A DNA stretch of 64,000 nt from Polaromonas sp. 39-63-25 (GCF_002278925.1 NZ_NCJH01000012.1:1-64000); one strand, 5' to 3'. Numbered from the stretch's first letter, positions 30,949 through 39,710 are shown. The notes: generated from the sequence alone by a model not told the origin. A program made the numbers and translations.

Positions 30949-32210
30949 TGGCCTGGAAAGACACATTGCTCGACGCGAAGTTTCGCGGCGTCACCTTTCC
31001 AGTGATGAATGTCGGCCGCAGCGGCCGCCGCGCCATCGTAGCCAATGAGTTCGCCTACCGGGCAGGTGCGGAACTTGAGGACACGGGCCTGCGCGCGCGC
31101 ACGGTGAAGCTCAAGGCGGTCATCTACGGCGACAGCTACGAGGACCAACTGGACGAGCTGGTCAAGGCCCTGGAAGCGCCCGGTGCCGGCGAGTTGATCC
31201 ATCCCATCCACGGCAGCATGACCGTGATGGCCGACGCCTGGGACGATGAACACGACGCCGATCTGGTGGACGGCGTGATCGTGAATATGAGTTTTATCGA
31301 GCACACGGTGCGCGATATCGTTTTCAGTGCCGACAGCGCCAGCGCCAAGACGGACGCGATCATCGCCAAGGCGGATGCGGCGCGGGCTGCGGCCGACGAT
31401 GCCATCGTGCGCCGGGTGGACAGCGCCTTCGGCAGCCCTTTCCCCCGCCTGACCGTTCTAAAAGACCTTTTTGACCAGGCTAAAACCCAGCTCACGAGGC
31501 TACTGGACGGCACCGCCCTGCGCGTGATCCTGAGCGACCTTGACCCGCTGCTGTACCCGCGCGCCTATGTGGCAGATCTACGGGCAGTGCTGGACCGTGC
31601 CCTGCAGGGTTTTCCCTTCGGTGGCCGGAACATGTCCTTTGACGCAAGCAGCGGTGCGGCCGTCGCCTTGGGCTCTGGCCTGGCTGACTTCAACACCGCG
31701 CAACTACAGCTGCAGCCCAGCGCCATAGCCGTGGCACCAGCACTGCCCGTGCCTGACGCGGTCATGCTCGAAGACGCTGCGGCTGTGCAGGCGCATGCCC
31801 AGGCCCACAGCGCGACAGCCCTGGCCGAGTGCGCCGCGATTGTGTTGGCAGGGGAGCTTGAGCACCCCATCCTGGAGCGCGCCGAGGTAGAGGCATTGGC
31901 CGGGCAGACCCGCCAGGCGCTGCAGGAGGCCATGAACGCGGCACGGGCGGCTCTTGATGGCGAAGGCCGGGGCCTGGTGGCCACGGCGCTGCGGGACGTG
32001 GCCTACCAGGTGCAGGAAGCAGCGTTGGCCGTGATCAACCAGCGCCCGCCCCTGGTGCGCAAGGAAAGCCCGATAAGCGGCCCGGCGCGCCTGGTTGCGC
32101 ATGCGATCTATGGCGACCCCTCCCGCGCGGCAGAAATCATCAAGCTGAACCGCCTTGGCCGGCGTGTATTTGTGGAGCGCGGTGACGCGCTGAGTGTTTA
32201 TGCGGCCTGA
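30948..32210 (+). CDS. DNA circularisation/baseplate protein (Mu gpN-like)
   Basis: A 420-residue protein. DTLLDAKFRGVTFPVMNVGR and KALEAPGAGELIHPIHGSMT are the N-terminal signature of the gpN family, named for DNA circularisation but now regarded as a baseplate/hub component. The C-terminal two thirds are helical. It overlaps the tape-measure stop by one base. Confidence 0.88.
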   Translation: MAWKDTLLDAKFRGVTFPVMNVGRSGRRAIVANEFAYRAGAELEDTGLRARTVKLKAVIYGDSYEDQLDELVKALEAPGAGELIHPIHGSMTVMADAWDDEHDADLVDGVIVNMSFIEHTVRDIVFSADSASAKTDAIIAKADAARAAADDAIVRRVDSAFGSPFPRLTVLKDLFDQAKTQLTRLLDGTALRVILSDLDPLLYPRAYVADLRAVLDRALQGFPFGGRNMSFDASSGAAVALGSGLADFNTAQLQLQPSAIAVAPALPVPDAVMLEDAAAVQAHAQAHSATALAECAAIVLAGELEHPILERAEVEALAGQTRQALQEAMNAARAALDGEGRGLVATALRDVAYQVQEAALAVINQRPPLVRKESPISGPARLVAHAIYGDPSRAAEIIKLNRLGRRVFVERGDALSVYAA

Positions 32211-33315
32211 TGTGGTGGAAGTGAAAATAGGCGGCCAGATCCACACGGACTGGCAGAGCTATGAAATCGACAGCGACCTGATGACGCCGGCCGACGCCTG
32301 GCGTGTCACGCTGGCGCAGGCTCAGATCGTGCTGCCCCCCGAGGTGGTCGAGGGCGCGGCTGTCGAAGTGCGGCTCAACCGTGACATGGTGCTGAGCGGC
32401 CGCCTGGACGAGCGCAACCTGCGCGTGGGCAAAGGGCAGCATGATCTCACGCTTGGCGGCCGCGACGGCGCTGGGATTCTGCTGGACTGTTCCGCCCCGG
32501 TGCTGGCCGGCCGCGGTTTAACACTGGAGGACGTGGTGGCCAAGCTGGTGCGGCCGCTGGGCGTCACGCGGATCCGCATCGAGGCCGACACCAAGCTGCT
32601 GCGCGAGAAGATCAACACCGAGCCAGGCGACACCGCCTGGGACTCGTTGCGCCGGGCTGCCGAGGCAAATGGCCTCTGGCCGTGGTTTGAGCCGGACGGC
32701 ACCCTTGTGGTGGGCGGCCCCCGGTACGACCTGCCGGCAGTGGCCACGCTGGTGCTGCGCGCTGACGGAAAAGGCAACAACGGCTTGACCATCGCCGAGC
32801 GGCGGTCCATCGTGGAGCGCTACAGCGAGGTCACCGTGTATGGCCAGGCGCATGCCGGCGGCAGCGGTGCAGGCGAGCGTGACGGTCGGCACAACATCAA
32901 AGCCGTGGTTCGTGACGATGGCTTGACTGTGTACCGGCCGAAGGTTGTGGTGGACCACGAGGCCATCAATGAGGACATCGCACGTGCGCGCGGTCGAAAA
33001 ATTATCAGCGATGCGCGGCTAAAGGGCTATAGCCTGATCGCTTCGATCAACGGGCACCGTACAGAAAGCGGAGTGCTGTGGACGCCTGGCCAGCGGGTCA
33101 ATGTCAAGAGCGAGCCCCACGGCATCGACGGCACCTTCTTTCTGATGGCGCGGCGGTTAGCCGGCGACAAGGCCACCGGCCAACGCTCAACCCTGACGCT
33201 GAAAGAAGACGGCGTGTGGACACTGGACGCGCACCCGAGCAAGCGCAAGCACCGTCGCGGCAAGAACAGCCTGCCAGGCCGCGTGCTGGACCTGACCACG
33301 GGAGCGCCCAAATGA
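32194..33315 (+). CDS. Baseplate hub protein (Mu gpP/gp44-like)
   Basis: A 373-residue hub protein. VEVKIGGQIHTDWQSYEIDS, LNRDMVLSGRLDERNL and NTEPGDTAWDSLRRAAEANG match the gp44/gpD family that forms the trimeric hub around the spike. GTG 32194 or ATG 32200 can be the start; both overlap the gpN-like gene. Confidence 0.88.
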   Translation: MFMRPDVVEVKIGGQIHTDWQSYEIDSDLMTPADAWRVTLAQAQIVLPPEVVEGAAVEVRLNRDMVLSGRLDERNLRVGKGQHDLTLGGRDGAGILLDCSAPVLAGRGLTLEDVVAKLVRPLGVTRIRIEADTKLLREKINTEPGDTAWDSLRRAAEANGLWPWFEPDGTLVVGGPRYDLPAVATLVLRADGKGNNGLTIAERRSIVERYSEVTVYGQAHAGGSGAGERDGRHNIKAVVRDDGLTVYRPKVVVDHEAINEDIARARGRKIISDARLKGYSLIASINGHRTESGVLWTPGQRVNVKSEPHGIDGTFFLMARRLAGDKATGQRSTLTLKEDGVWTLDAHPSKRKHRRGKNSLPGRVLDLTTGAPK

Positions 33316-33887
33316 TCGATCAGATCCGCAGGGAAGTGACGCGCGGGCTGAGCGGTGTGCGTAGCGCGTTGCGCGGCTTTCTGCACGGCATCAACCTGGC
33401 GCAGCGGATTCAGCGCGTGGAGGCCGAGGGCTTGGCCGGCGAAGAGCTGCCAGGCTTGGAGCTGATGCAGCAGTTCGGCTTCACGTCCGCACCGCCTGCA
33501 GGCTCGCAACTGATCATCATTCCGCTGGGCGGCCGCACCAGCGCATCCGTCGTGGTGGCCACAGAACACGGGGCGTTTCGCTTCAAGCTGGACAACCAGG
33601 GCGAGACGGCCATCTATAACCAGTGGGGTGACCTGATTCATTTACGTAAGGACAGGTCTATCCGCGTGGTGGCGGCACTGAAGGTGGAGATGGAGACACC
33701 GTTGCTTAACGTCACGGGCGCGATCCATGCCGGCCAAAACATCACCACGGACCAGAGCGTTGTTGCTGCCGTCGATGTGAAAGATCAGGGTGGCGCGAAG
33801 AGCATGGCAGGCATGCGAGATATCTACAACCTCCACGATCACCCCGAAACCGAGGTCACAACCCTCCAACCCAACCAGGCAATGTGA
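33312..33887 (+). CDS. Baseplate spike protein (Mu gp45-like)
   Basis: A 191-residue protein with the gp45 pattern: helical N-terminus (QRIQRVEAEGLAGEELPGLE), an OB-like middle (SQLIIIPLGGRTSASVVVAT) and beta-helical C-terminus (NVTGAIHAGQNITTDQ, MRDIYNLHDHPETEV) with the HxH-type end that binds iron in such spikes. It pierces the outer membrane. Confidence 0.88.
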   Translation: MIDQIRREVTRGLSGVRSALRGFLHGINLAQRIQRVEAEGLAGEELPGLELMQQFGFTSAPPAGSQLIIIPLGGRTSASVVVATEHGAFRFKLDNQGETAIYNQWGDLIHLRKDRSIRVVAALKVEMETPLLNVTGAIHAGQNITTDQSVVAAVDVKDQGGAKSMAGMRDIYNLHDHPETEVTTLQPNQAM

Positions 33888-34267
33888 TGGACGCATGGAT
33901 TGACCCTTCAACCCGCGACTACGTCAGAGATGCCAACCGCGTCGGCGAGTTGACGCGCGCGCCAGGAGATGGTCTGGCCAATGCGATCTACCTGCGCCTG
34001 ATGACGCCGCTGGGCAGCTGGTTTGGCAATGTGTCCCTTGGCTCGCGCCTGCATGAGCTGTCCAGGGAGAAAGACCTGGCGCGCGTTGAGCGCCTAGCTC
34101 AGCAGTTTGCACGTGTGGCCCTGCAGCCGATGCTGGCCGATGGCCGGATCCGCTCGCTCGACGTCCACACCGTGCGCCCTGGAGACGGCCGGTTATTGCT
34201 CGCTGTGGCAGTGGTCGATGCCCAGGGCGTGGCGTCCACGTTTGAAGTGCCTGTCAAGGTCGTTTAA
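33884..34267 (+). CDS. Baseplate protein (Mu gp46/GPW gp25-like)
   Basis: A 127-residue protein: GDGLANAIYLRLMTPLGSWF, RVERLAQQFARVALQPML, and strands LLLAVAVVDAQGVASTFEVP match the gp46/gp25 wedge family. GTG 33884 overlaps the preceding stop; ATG 33887 is the alternative start. Confidence 0.87.
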   Translation: MMDAWIDPSTRDYVRDANRVGELTRAPGDGLANAIYLRLMTPLGSWFGNVSLGSRLHELSREKDLARVERLAQQFARVALQPMLADGRIRSLDVHTVRPGDGRLLLAVAVVDAQGVASTFEVPVKVV

Positions 34268-34277
34268 AGAGGAATAA

Positions 34278-35351
34278 ATGTCTACGTTTTCTGTACCTGT
34301 CTTTGAGCAGATCCGCGACCGCTACCTGCAGGCTGTCGCCAACCAGGACCCCAAAGCCGCCATTGGCCCGGACAGTGATCACTTTGTGCGCGCCAGCGGC
34401 TATGCGGCCGTCACGGAAGGCGTCTACGCCCACCAAGCTTGGGTGTTCCGCCAGGCCTACCCCGACCTCGCCGACTCGGACAACATGCAGAAGATGGCCA
34501 GGCAACGCAAGATAACGCCACGGCCTGCTGTTGCCGCGACCGGTACCGTTCGTTTCTTTGGCGCAGCGGGCACCCTGATGCCGATAGGCCAACAGGCCAC
34601 GACAGCGCAGGGCGTTGTCGTCGTATCCACCGCGAGCGGTGCTGTCGGTGTTGGGGGCACGGTAGATCTGGCAAGCGCGGCCGCTATAGCCGGCGCTGCC
34701 GGCAATTTGAGCGCCAACACAGCAGCCACAGTCGATTCCCCGCCTGATGGAGCTACGGCCGCTGCGACCATTTTGACCATGACGGGCGGCGCTGATGTCG
34801 AGGACGATGCGTCGCTGCTGATGCGCCTGCTGCTTGAACTCAGTGAGATCGCCCAGGGTGGGAATGAGGTGGACTATAAGCGCTGGGCCTTGAGCGTTCC
34901 AGGTGTGGACCGAGTGCATGTGTTTCCCACGCGTCGTGGTGCCGGCACCGTGGACATCATCCCGCTTCCGGCGACTGGCATGCCTGACATCGTGTTGCTG
35001 GCGGCCGTGCAGACGAAGATCGATAGTTTGCGCCCGGTAGGCATGCTGCCCAACATCGGGGCTCTGGTCATTGCTCCCACGGAAGTGATAACTGCCGTGA
35101 CAGCAGCGCTTGCGCTCGCGCCAGGTGCAACTCTCGCCGTGGTCGAGCCGCTGGTGGAGGCGGCGATTGCCAGAGTGTTTGCGGCGCTTGAGCCGGGCGA
35201 CACGCTTGTCCGTCACAGGCTGATCACGGCCATCCTGAATGTGCCGGGGGTGACCGACGTCACGCTGGCAGCACCTGCAGCCAACGTGACATCCTTGGTG
35301 GACGCCACACACCTCGAAATGGTGACGCAAGGCGTCACCTCCATCACCTGA
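34278..35351 (+). CDS. Baseplate wedge protein J-like (Mu gp47)
   Basis: A 357-residue baseplate J-like protein. FSVPVFEQIRDRYLQAVANQ, HAWQVF-type segment (YAHQAWVFRQAYPDLADSDN) and GNEVDYKRWALSVPGVDRVH are family hallmarks, as is the C-terminal AILNVPGVTDVTLAAP. It joins wedges and binds fibres. AGAGGA precedes the ATG. Confidence 0.9.
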   Translation: MSTFSVPVFEQIRDRYLQAVANQDPKAAIGPDSDHFVRASGYAAVTEGVYAHQAWVFRQAYPDLADSDNMQKMARQRKITPRPAVAATGTVRFFGAAGTLMPIGQQATTAQGVVVVSTASGAVGVGGTVDLASAAAIAGAAGNLSANTAATVDSPPDGATAAATILTMTGGADVEDDASLLMRLLLELSEIAQGGNEVDYKRWALSVPGVDRVHVFPTRRGAGTVDIIPLPATGMPDIVLLAAVQTKIDSLRPVGMLPNIGALVIAPTEVITAVTAALALAPGATLAVVEPLVEAAIARVFAALEPGDTLVRHRLITAILNVPGVTDVTLAAPAANVTSLVDATHLEMVTQGVTSIT

Positions 35352-35354
35352 TCC

Positions 35355-35927
35355 ATGAACACGCGCGACGCCCTTATTGCTTGCTTACCCCCGCTGGCGT
35401 ATGACCGCCAAGCCCCCGGCGTGCAGGCTGAGGCGACGGCGGCCGCGGCGATTTTGGACGATGCGATCACGTCTGCCGACGTCGTGCGCCTGGAGCACCA
35501 GCCGGAGATGGCTTCCGTTGCGCTGGTGGACTGGGAGCGCAACTACAACCTGCCAGATGACTGCGTGGGCGGCCTTGGAGCCTCTATCGATGCGCGGCGA
35601 AAGAGTCTGTCCGGTCGCATCTACGGCCGAGGGAATTTGTCCAGGCCATTCCTGATTGAGCAGGCGGCAGATCTGGGCTATCCGGGCTGCACGATCACCG
35701 AGCTGGGGCCGATGTCCTGCACGGATCCGTGTGACAGCCCGGTCAATGGTGAGGACTTCATTGGCGTCTGGCGCTTGAACGTCCCGGTAAGCACAGCCAT
35801 CCGCACAGCCACATGCACCGATCCATGCGACAGCCAGCTTCGCAGCTGGGGCAACACGCAACTTGAGTGCGTGATCAATCGCCGCAAGCCAGCCCACACG
35901 GTGGCAATTTTCGGCTACGCGCCTTGA
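35355..35927 (+). CDS. Baseplate protein (Mu gp48/YmfQ-like, DUF2313)
   Basis: A 190-residue protein; DALIACLPPLAYDRQAPGVQ, WERNYNLPDDC and IEQAADLGYPGCTITEL match DUF2313. It has the paired CTDPCDS repeats (residues about 121 and 155) often found in this family. It attaches fibres to the baseplate. Confidence 0.87.
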   Translation: MNTRDALIACLPPLAYDRQAPGVQAEATAAAAILDDAITSADVVRLEHQPEMASVALVDWERNYNLPDDCVGGLGASIDARRKSLSGRIYGRGNLSRPFLIEQAADLGYPGCTITELGPMSCTDPCDSPVNGEDFIGVWRLNVPVSTAIRTATCTDPCDSQLRSWGNTQLECVINRRKPAHTVAIFGYAP

Positions 35928-35947
35928 CCTTGAAAACGGAGAATTAA

Positions 35948-37006
35948 GTGGACTACATCCAGAGCAGCAACAAACAGGTAGACAAGTTCGGGCCCGGTGC
36001 GCATGGCTTTTCTGCCGGCAACCCTACTGGCGGCGAGCCTGCCACTTTCTACACGCCCGATTGGTCGGACGCTGTGCAACAGGAGCACATCAACGCTATA
36101 AAGGCCGGAGGCTTGGTCCCATCGGGAGCCTCGCTGTCGCAGGTGGCGCAGTCGATCAGGCGCATCGCTGGCGGCAACATGACCGTCGTCAATGTAGCTA
36201 ACAGCCCCTACGCTCTGACCGCTGACAACGCCGGGCTGGTGATCATGGACGCCACCGCTGGCAATATCGCAGCGACCCTGCCGGCTGTTAACGTCGTTAC
36301 AGCGTTGCCAGTGACTTTCAATTTTGTCCGGATCGACGCCACTGGCAACACAGCCGCCGTCAGCCGAGCCGGAGCCGACACATTCATTGGTGGATCGACA
36401 GGTTTTACGCTGCTGGGGCAAGGTGATACCCGCTCTATCAAAGGCGATACCACAAGCAAGTGGCTCACTGTCGCGTCCAACACCGGGAGATCGCCGGGCG
36501 ACATCTTTCTGCACGCCGGTACTACGGCTCCAGCCGGATCGCTGGTTTGCCCAACATCTGTCACCAATGTCTCACGGACAACTTACGCCAGACTGTTTGC
36601 AGCCATTGGGACCACGTGGGGTGTTGGTGATGGGGCGACAACCTTTGGCATCCCGTGGTTACCGGCAGACTACTCGCTGCTCCAAGCCAACTCCAATGTT
36701 GGTACGCAGTCTGTTGGTGCTGTGATCGCCCACGTTCACACAACCGGCGTGAATAGCATGGCGGGCAACAACGGCGGCACCGGTCCGGGCACCTCTCAAA
36801 AACAGTTTATTTGTACGACAAAAACACAGGCGAGTTCGCTGGCCGGTATGACGCCCAGGAAAGCCCGCTGGAGCCAGGCACGTTTATCACACCGGTGTGT
36901 TCCGCCTCGCTACCGCCTCCAGCTACTGGCGCGCATGAAGCGGCGGTTTTTGTCAATGGCGAGTGGGCCATCACCCCGAACTATCGGGGCGTGTCTTACT
37001 GGCTGA
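35948..37006 (+). CDS. Tail fibre/collar-domain protein with disrupted 3' end
   Basis: Starts with GTG. N-terminal SSNKQVDKFGPGAHGFSAGN is a fibre-attachment segment; around residues 185-240 a tail-collar domain is clear (PGDIFLHAGTTAPAGSLVCP, RLFAAIGTTWGVGDGATTFG). After about codon 285 (near 36800) the frame reads Arg-rich sequence that is the out-of-frame copy of the next gene, for about 200 bases. The receptor-binding end of the fibre therefore appears to be missing or joined by a deletion. Confidence 0.75.
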   Translation: MDYIQSSNKQVDKFGPGAHGFSAGNPTGGEPATFYTPDWSDAVQQEHINAIKAGGLVPSGASLSQVAQSIRRIAGGNMTVVNVANSPYALTADNAGLVIMDATAGNIAATLPAVNVVTALPVTFNFVRIDATGNTAAVSRAGADTFIGGSTGFTLLGQGDTRSIKGDTTSKWLTVASNTGRSPGDIFLHAGTTAPAGSLVCPTSVTNVSRTTYARLFAAIGTTWGVGDGATTFGIPWLPADYSLLQANSNVGTQSVGAVIAHVHTTGVNSMAGNNGGTGPGTSQKQFICTTKTQASSLAGMTPRKARWSQARLSHRCVPPRYRLQLLARMKRRFLSMASGPSPRTIGACLTG

Positions 37007-37452
37007 ACGGTGTCGAAGGTCGGGTCGAAGCGCTTGGCGTGGCGCCGCCTGAAGGCTCGACGCCAGCCAAGCCGCCGCCCGCCCTGGCGGATGTCAAGGC
37101 CGAACTGGTGGCTCTTGTAGACGGCGCGATCAGCGGTATTTATAGCCGCTTCACGCGCTTCGAGTCGGAGTACACGAAGCGCGAGGATGCTGCGCGCGCC
37201 TTCAAGGCGGGCGGCTATGCCGGGGATGCGGGTTCGTGGGTGACTGCGTTTGCGACAAATGCCGGTCTGACCAGCCAGGTCGCTGCCGATCTGATCATCC
37301 AGCAGGCCGACCAACTGCGAGGCGCTCTGGAGCTGCTCGCCGCCCAGCGCATGCGTAAATACGGCATCGCCGCCGCTGCTGACGCGGCTGCAGCCCAGGC
37401 ACTGCATGACGACATCGTCGCTCAAGCGATGGTGATCGCCGCAACTCTCTGA
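36811..37452 (+). CDS. Tail fibre assembly-like protein (DUF4376 type)
   Basis: A 213-residue frame beginning at TTG without a Shine-Dalgarno. YDKNTGEFAGRYDAQESPLE and AAVFVNGEWAITPNYRG are the usual N-terminus of fibre-assembly chaperones; family members normally begin a few residues earlier with an ATG, which is missing here. The C-terminal 120 residues (LADVKAELVALVDGAISGIY...) match a DUF4376-like helical domain. The 5' end is probably lost in the same event that truncated the fibre. Confidence 0.7.
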   Translation: MYDKNTGEFAGRYDAQESPLEPGTFITPVCSASLPPPATGAHEAAVFVNGEWAITPNYRGVSYWLNGVEGRVEALGVAPPEGSTPAKPPPALADVKAELVALVDGAISGIYSRFTRFESEYTKREDAARAFKAGGYAGDAGSWVTAFATNAGLTSQVAADLIIQQADQLRGALELLAAQRMRKYGIAAAADAAAAQALHDDIVAQAMVIAATL

Positions 37453-37456
37453 ATCC

Positions 37457-37909
37457 ATGCAGCTACAGGTCGCGTTCTACAAAGGCACCGGCCGGCTATT
37501 CAACCGCGCAGTGTCCTGGTGGGAGCGCGGTCCGTATTCGCACTGCGAGCTGATCACGGGCTACGAGGGCGACAAGGCGATCTGCTATTCGTCATCGTTC
37601 ATCGATGGCGGCGTGCGCCGCAAGCTGATCGTGCTGGACCCAGCCCATTGGGATCTGGTCACCATCGAGGTCACGTTGCAGCAGGCCTGCGCAGCCAAGC
37701 GTTGGTTCGTTGAACACCTAGGCGAGAAATATGACGTGGCCGGCTTGGTGGGTTTTGTTTGGGGACCTTGGGCCGAGCGACCAGACCACTGGTTTTGCAA
37801 TGAATCAGTCGGCGCTTCGCTAGGCTTGCCAGAGCCCTGGCGCTTTGGCCCCAATTCCTTCCATGCCGCGTTGACCTATGCACACCAGGAGGTGCTGGCC
37901 CCGGCTTAA
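37457..37909 (+). CDS. Permuted papain-like (NlpC/P60-YiiX type) phage enzyme
   Basis: A 150-residue protein with WWERGPYSHCELI (His29) before WFCNESV (Cys114), the circularly permuted order of the YiiX/YaeF group, and LGEKYDVAGLVGFVWG between. Such proteins occur after the tail-fibre genes of Mu-like and other phages and may cleave peptidoglycan peptides or modify envelope components during entry. No signal peptide. Confidence 0.75.
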   Translation: MQLQVAFYKGTGRLFNRAVSWWERGPYSHCELITGYEGDKAICYSSSFIDGGVRRKLIVLDPAHWDLVTIEVTLQQACAAKRWFVEHLGEKYDVAGLVGFVWGPWAERPDHWFCNESVGASLGLPEPWRFGPNSFHAALTYAHQEVLAPA

Positions 37910-38034
37910 AAAAAGACAGGGCGAAGGCCTGCGGTGCACTAACACCTCAAGCCCCCGCCTCCACCGTGAGCGAGCACGGTATTGACCGAAGACCCTGCCA
38001 CCTGTACAGGCCGGGCCATCATAACGGCGATGCC

Positions 38035-38262
38035 ATGCGACAAGAACTGAAAGACATCAGGTGCGGCCAATGCGAGCGAAAGCTCGGCGAAGGCTTGTTC
38101 ACCAGGCTGAGAATTAAATGCCAGCGTTGCAAAACGCTGAATGACTTGAGTGCCAGCGCAGCTGATCACAGCAGCCCGAGCACCACACCAGCACGCCGCC
38201 GAGCGTCATCTGAAAACGGAACCAAAGATGACGACAAAACGGGAGCGGCCAAAGCTCTTTAA
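38035..38262 (+). CDS. com: Com-like translational regulator
   Basis: A 75-residue protein. MRQELKDIRCGQCERKLGEG and KCQRCKTLND carry two CxxC pairs (Cys10, 13, 29, 32), the zinc site of Mu Com. Mu Com binds the com-mom mRNA and opens a hairpin that blocks mom translation. Here the last 35 bases overlap the Dam gene, whose start lies in a hairpin inside com. The C-terminal 35 residues are low-complexity. A GTG at 37966 would extend it by 23 residues not found in the family. Confidence 0.8.
   Translation: MRQELKDIRCGQCERKLGEGLFTRLRIKCQRCKTLNDLSASAADHSSPSTTPARRRASSENGTKDDDKTGAAKAL
38204..38233 (+). promoter_or_regulatory. Translation-inhibitory hairpin over Dam start codon
   Basis: CGTCATCT (38204-38211) and AGATGACG (38226-38233) are perfect 8-bp inverted arms with a 14-nt loop. 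The Dam ATG (38228-38230) is inside the right arm and its weak GGA Shine-Dalgarno is in the loop. This is the layout of the Mu mom translation-inhibitory stem-loop that Com relieves. Confidence 0.6.
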
Positions 38263-39064
38263 CAATTCAGGCGAGCAGGACACGGTCCAGGCGGCACCGA
38301 TGGTGCAGTGGGTGGGCGGCAAGCGCCGCCTGGCCCCGCACATCCTTCCGCTGTTTCCGGATCATTCCTGCTACGTTGAGCCCTTCTGCGGTGCCGCAGC
38401 GCTCTTCTTTTTGAAGGCGCCGGTCAAGGTAGAGGTGCTCAACGATATCAACGGTGATCTGGTCACCCTTTACCGGGTGGTCCAACATCATTTGGAAGAG
38501 TTTGTAAGGCACTTTAAATGGGCTTTGACCAGCCGCGAGATTTACAAGTGGCTCCAGATCACCCCGCCCGATACGCTGACCGACATCCAGCGCGCTGCTC
38601 GGTTTTTTTACCTGCAGAAGAACGGCTTCGGCGGCAAGGTGCAGGGCCAGACCTTCGGCACAGCGACCACCAGCCCCGGCCGTCTGAACCTGCTGCGCCT
38701 GGAGGAACAGCTCAGCGCCGTCCACCTCCGGCTGCACCAGGTGTTTATCGAGCGCCTGGAGTGGTCGGCCTGCGTGGCCCGCTACGACCGCCCACACAGC
38801 CTTTTTTATTTAGATCCGCCCTACTGGGGCACCGAGGGCTACGGCGTGGCGTTTGGGCTTGAACAGTACGACCTGATGGCCGAGCTGATGGGCTCCATGA
38901 AGGGCAAGGCCGTGGTCAGCGTGAACGACATCCCCGAGATGCGCAAGGCGTTCAAGGGGCACAGCATGAAGCGGGTCAGCATCAGCTACTCGGTGGGCGC
39001 TTCAGGGCGCGGCCGGGAGCCCAGGGGCGAGCTGATCATCTGCAACTTCAAGCCAGGTGCTTGA
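38228..39064 (+). CDS. dam: DNA adenine methyltransferase (D12/Dam class)
   Basis: A 278-residue N6-adenine methyltransferase. QWVGGKRRLAPHI is the N-terminal motif, EPFCGAAALFF (SAM pocket) follows, and the catalytic LDPPYW lies at Asp196. A C-terminal SVNDIPEMRKAF and GELIICNF complete the class. Target may be GATC, not proven. Mu has mom at this place. ATG 38228 matches the family start, so a 26-codon upstream extension was rejected. Probable protection from host restriction late in infection. Confidence 0.88.
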   Translation: MTTKRERPKLFNNSGEQDTVQAAPMVQWVGGKRRLAPHILPLFPDHSCYVEPFCGAAALFFLKAPVKVEVLNDINGDLVTLYRVVQHHLEEFVRHFKWALTSREIYKWLQITPPDTLTDIQRAARFFYLQKNGFGGKVQGQTFGTATTSPGRLNLLRLEEQLSAVHLRLHQVFIERLEWSACVARYDRPHSLFYLDPPYWGTEGYGVAFGLEQYDLMAELMGSMKGKAVVSVNDIPEMRKAFKGHSMKRVSISYSVGASGRGREPRGELIICNFKPGA

Positions 39065-39137
39065 GAATGCCAGACCATCGTTGTCTGGCATGCAGGAACC
39101 GCTTGCTGGCTGGGCCGAACAGAGCGTTACTGGGCGC

Positions 39138-39344
39138 ATGAACAAACCGCCCCTCACCGCCCTGGCCACCGCGCCCGCTGACCTTCTTGAGCGCATCGCC
39201 CGCGAACAACTCGGCCTCGAAACCCTGATTGCCCGCAGGAGCGACAGCCTGGATTTTCATGACCTCGCGGTCTGGTCGATTGAAAAGGCCCTGCAGGCGG
39301 CTTACGCTGCCGGCAGGCACGCCGCTGCGGGCGATGCGGTATGA
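39138..39344 (+). CDS. DUF6900-like small protein
   Basis: A 68-residue protein with LLERIAREQLGLETLIARRS and DSLDFHDLAVWSIEKAL, the pattern of DUF6900, found near the ends of many prophages and plasmids. Function unknown. Its start follows a 73-base gap after dam. Confidence 0.7.
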   Translation: MNKPPLTALATAPADLLERIAREQLGLETLIARRSDSLDFHDLAVWSIEKALQAAYAAGRHAAAGDAV

Positions 39345-39562
39345 AGACGGCGGAGGCGGCATACGCTGACCACCAGGCCGCAGCAAAGGCGCTTTTGGCC
39401 AGGCTGGCCAGAGCGGTTGATGAGCATGCCGGCAAAGCCAAGGCTCACCAAACCAACTGGGGCTATGTCGGCGATCTGGACGGCCTATGCGGGCAGCTGA
39501 TCCAAGGCCTCGGCATGCTGGACGCGCTCACCGAGGCCGAGCGGCAGATCCACCGCTTCTAG
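39341..39562 (+). CDS. Hypothetical protein, last prophage gene
   Basis: A 73-residue helical protein (AYADHQAAAKALLARLARAV, GYVGDLDGLCGQLIQGLGML) coupled to the preceding gene by an ATGA overlap. Together they form a small pair at the prophage right end. No family recognised. Confidence 0.65.
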   Translation: MKTAEAAYADHQAAAKALLARLARAVDEHAGKAKAHQTNWGYVGDLDGLCGQLIQGLGMLDALTEAERQIHRF

Positions 39563-39710
39563 CCTTAGAATTCCCCGCTGGTCCTACGGCGATCTGCCCG
39601 GGCTGGCTGAGGCCAACCCCTTGCCACTCCGCTGATCGCGGCTCCTAGGCCGATCTGAGAGGTCGTTTTCCGGCTTGGCGGGGCGATAAACACAGGTTTT
39701 AGTGTGCTTT
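39563..39710. other. Gene-free prophage right arm
   Basis: No gene is seen. Two similar stretches, 'CCTACGGCGATCTG' and 'CCTAGGCCGATCTGAG', lie about 65 bases apart. Downstream is the right terminator. Confidence 0.4.

Noticed and set aside
37935-37970. Possible third late-promoter site before com
   Set aside because: CTCAAGCCC and TGCACT are shared with the other two sites, but the left palindrome arm is absent and spacing differs, so I do not call it.
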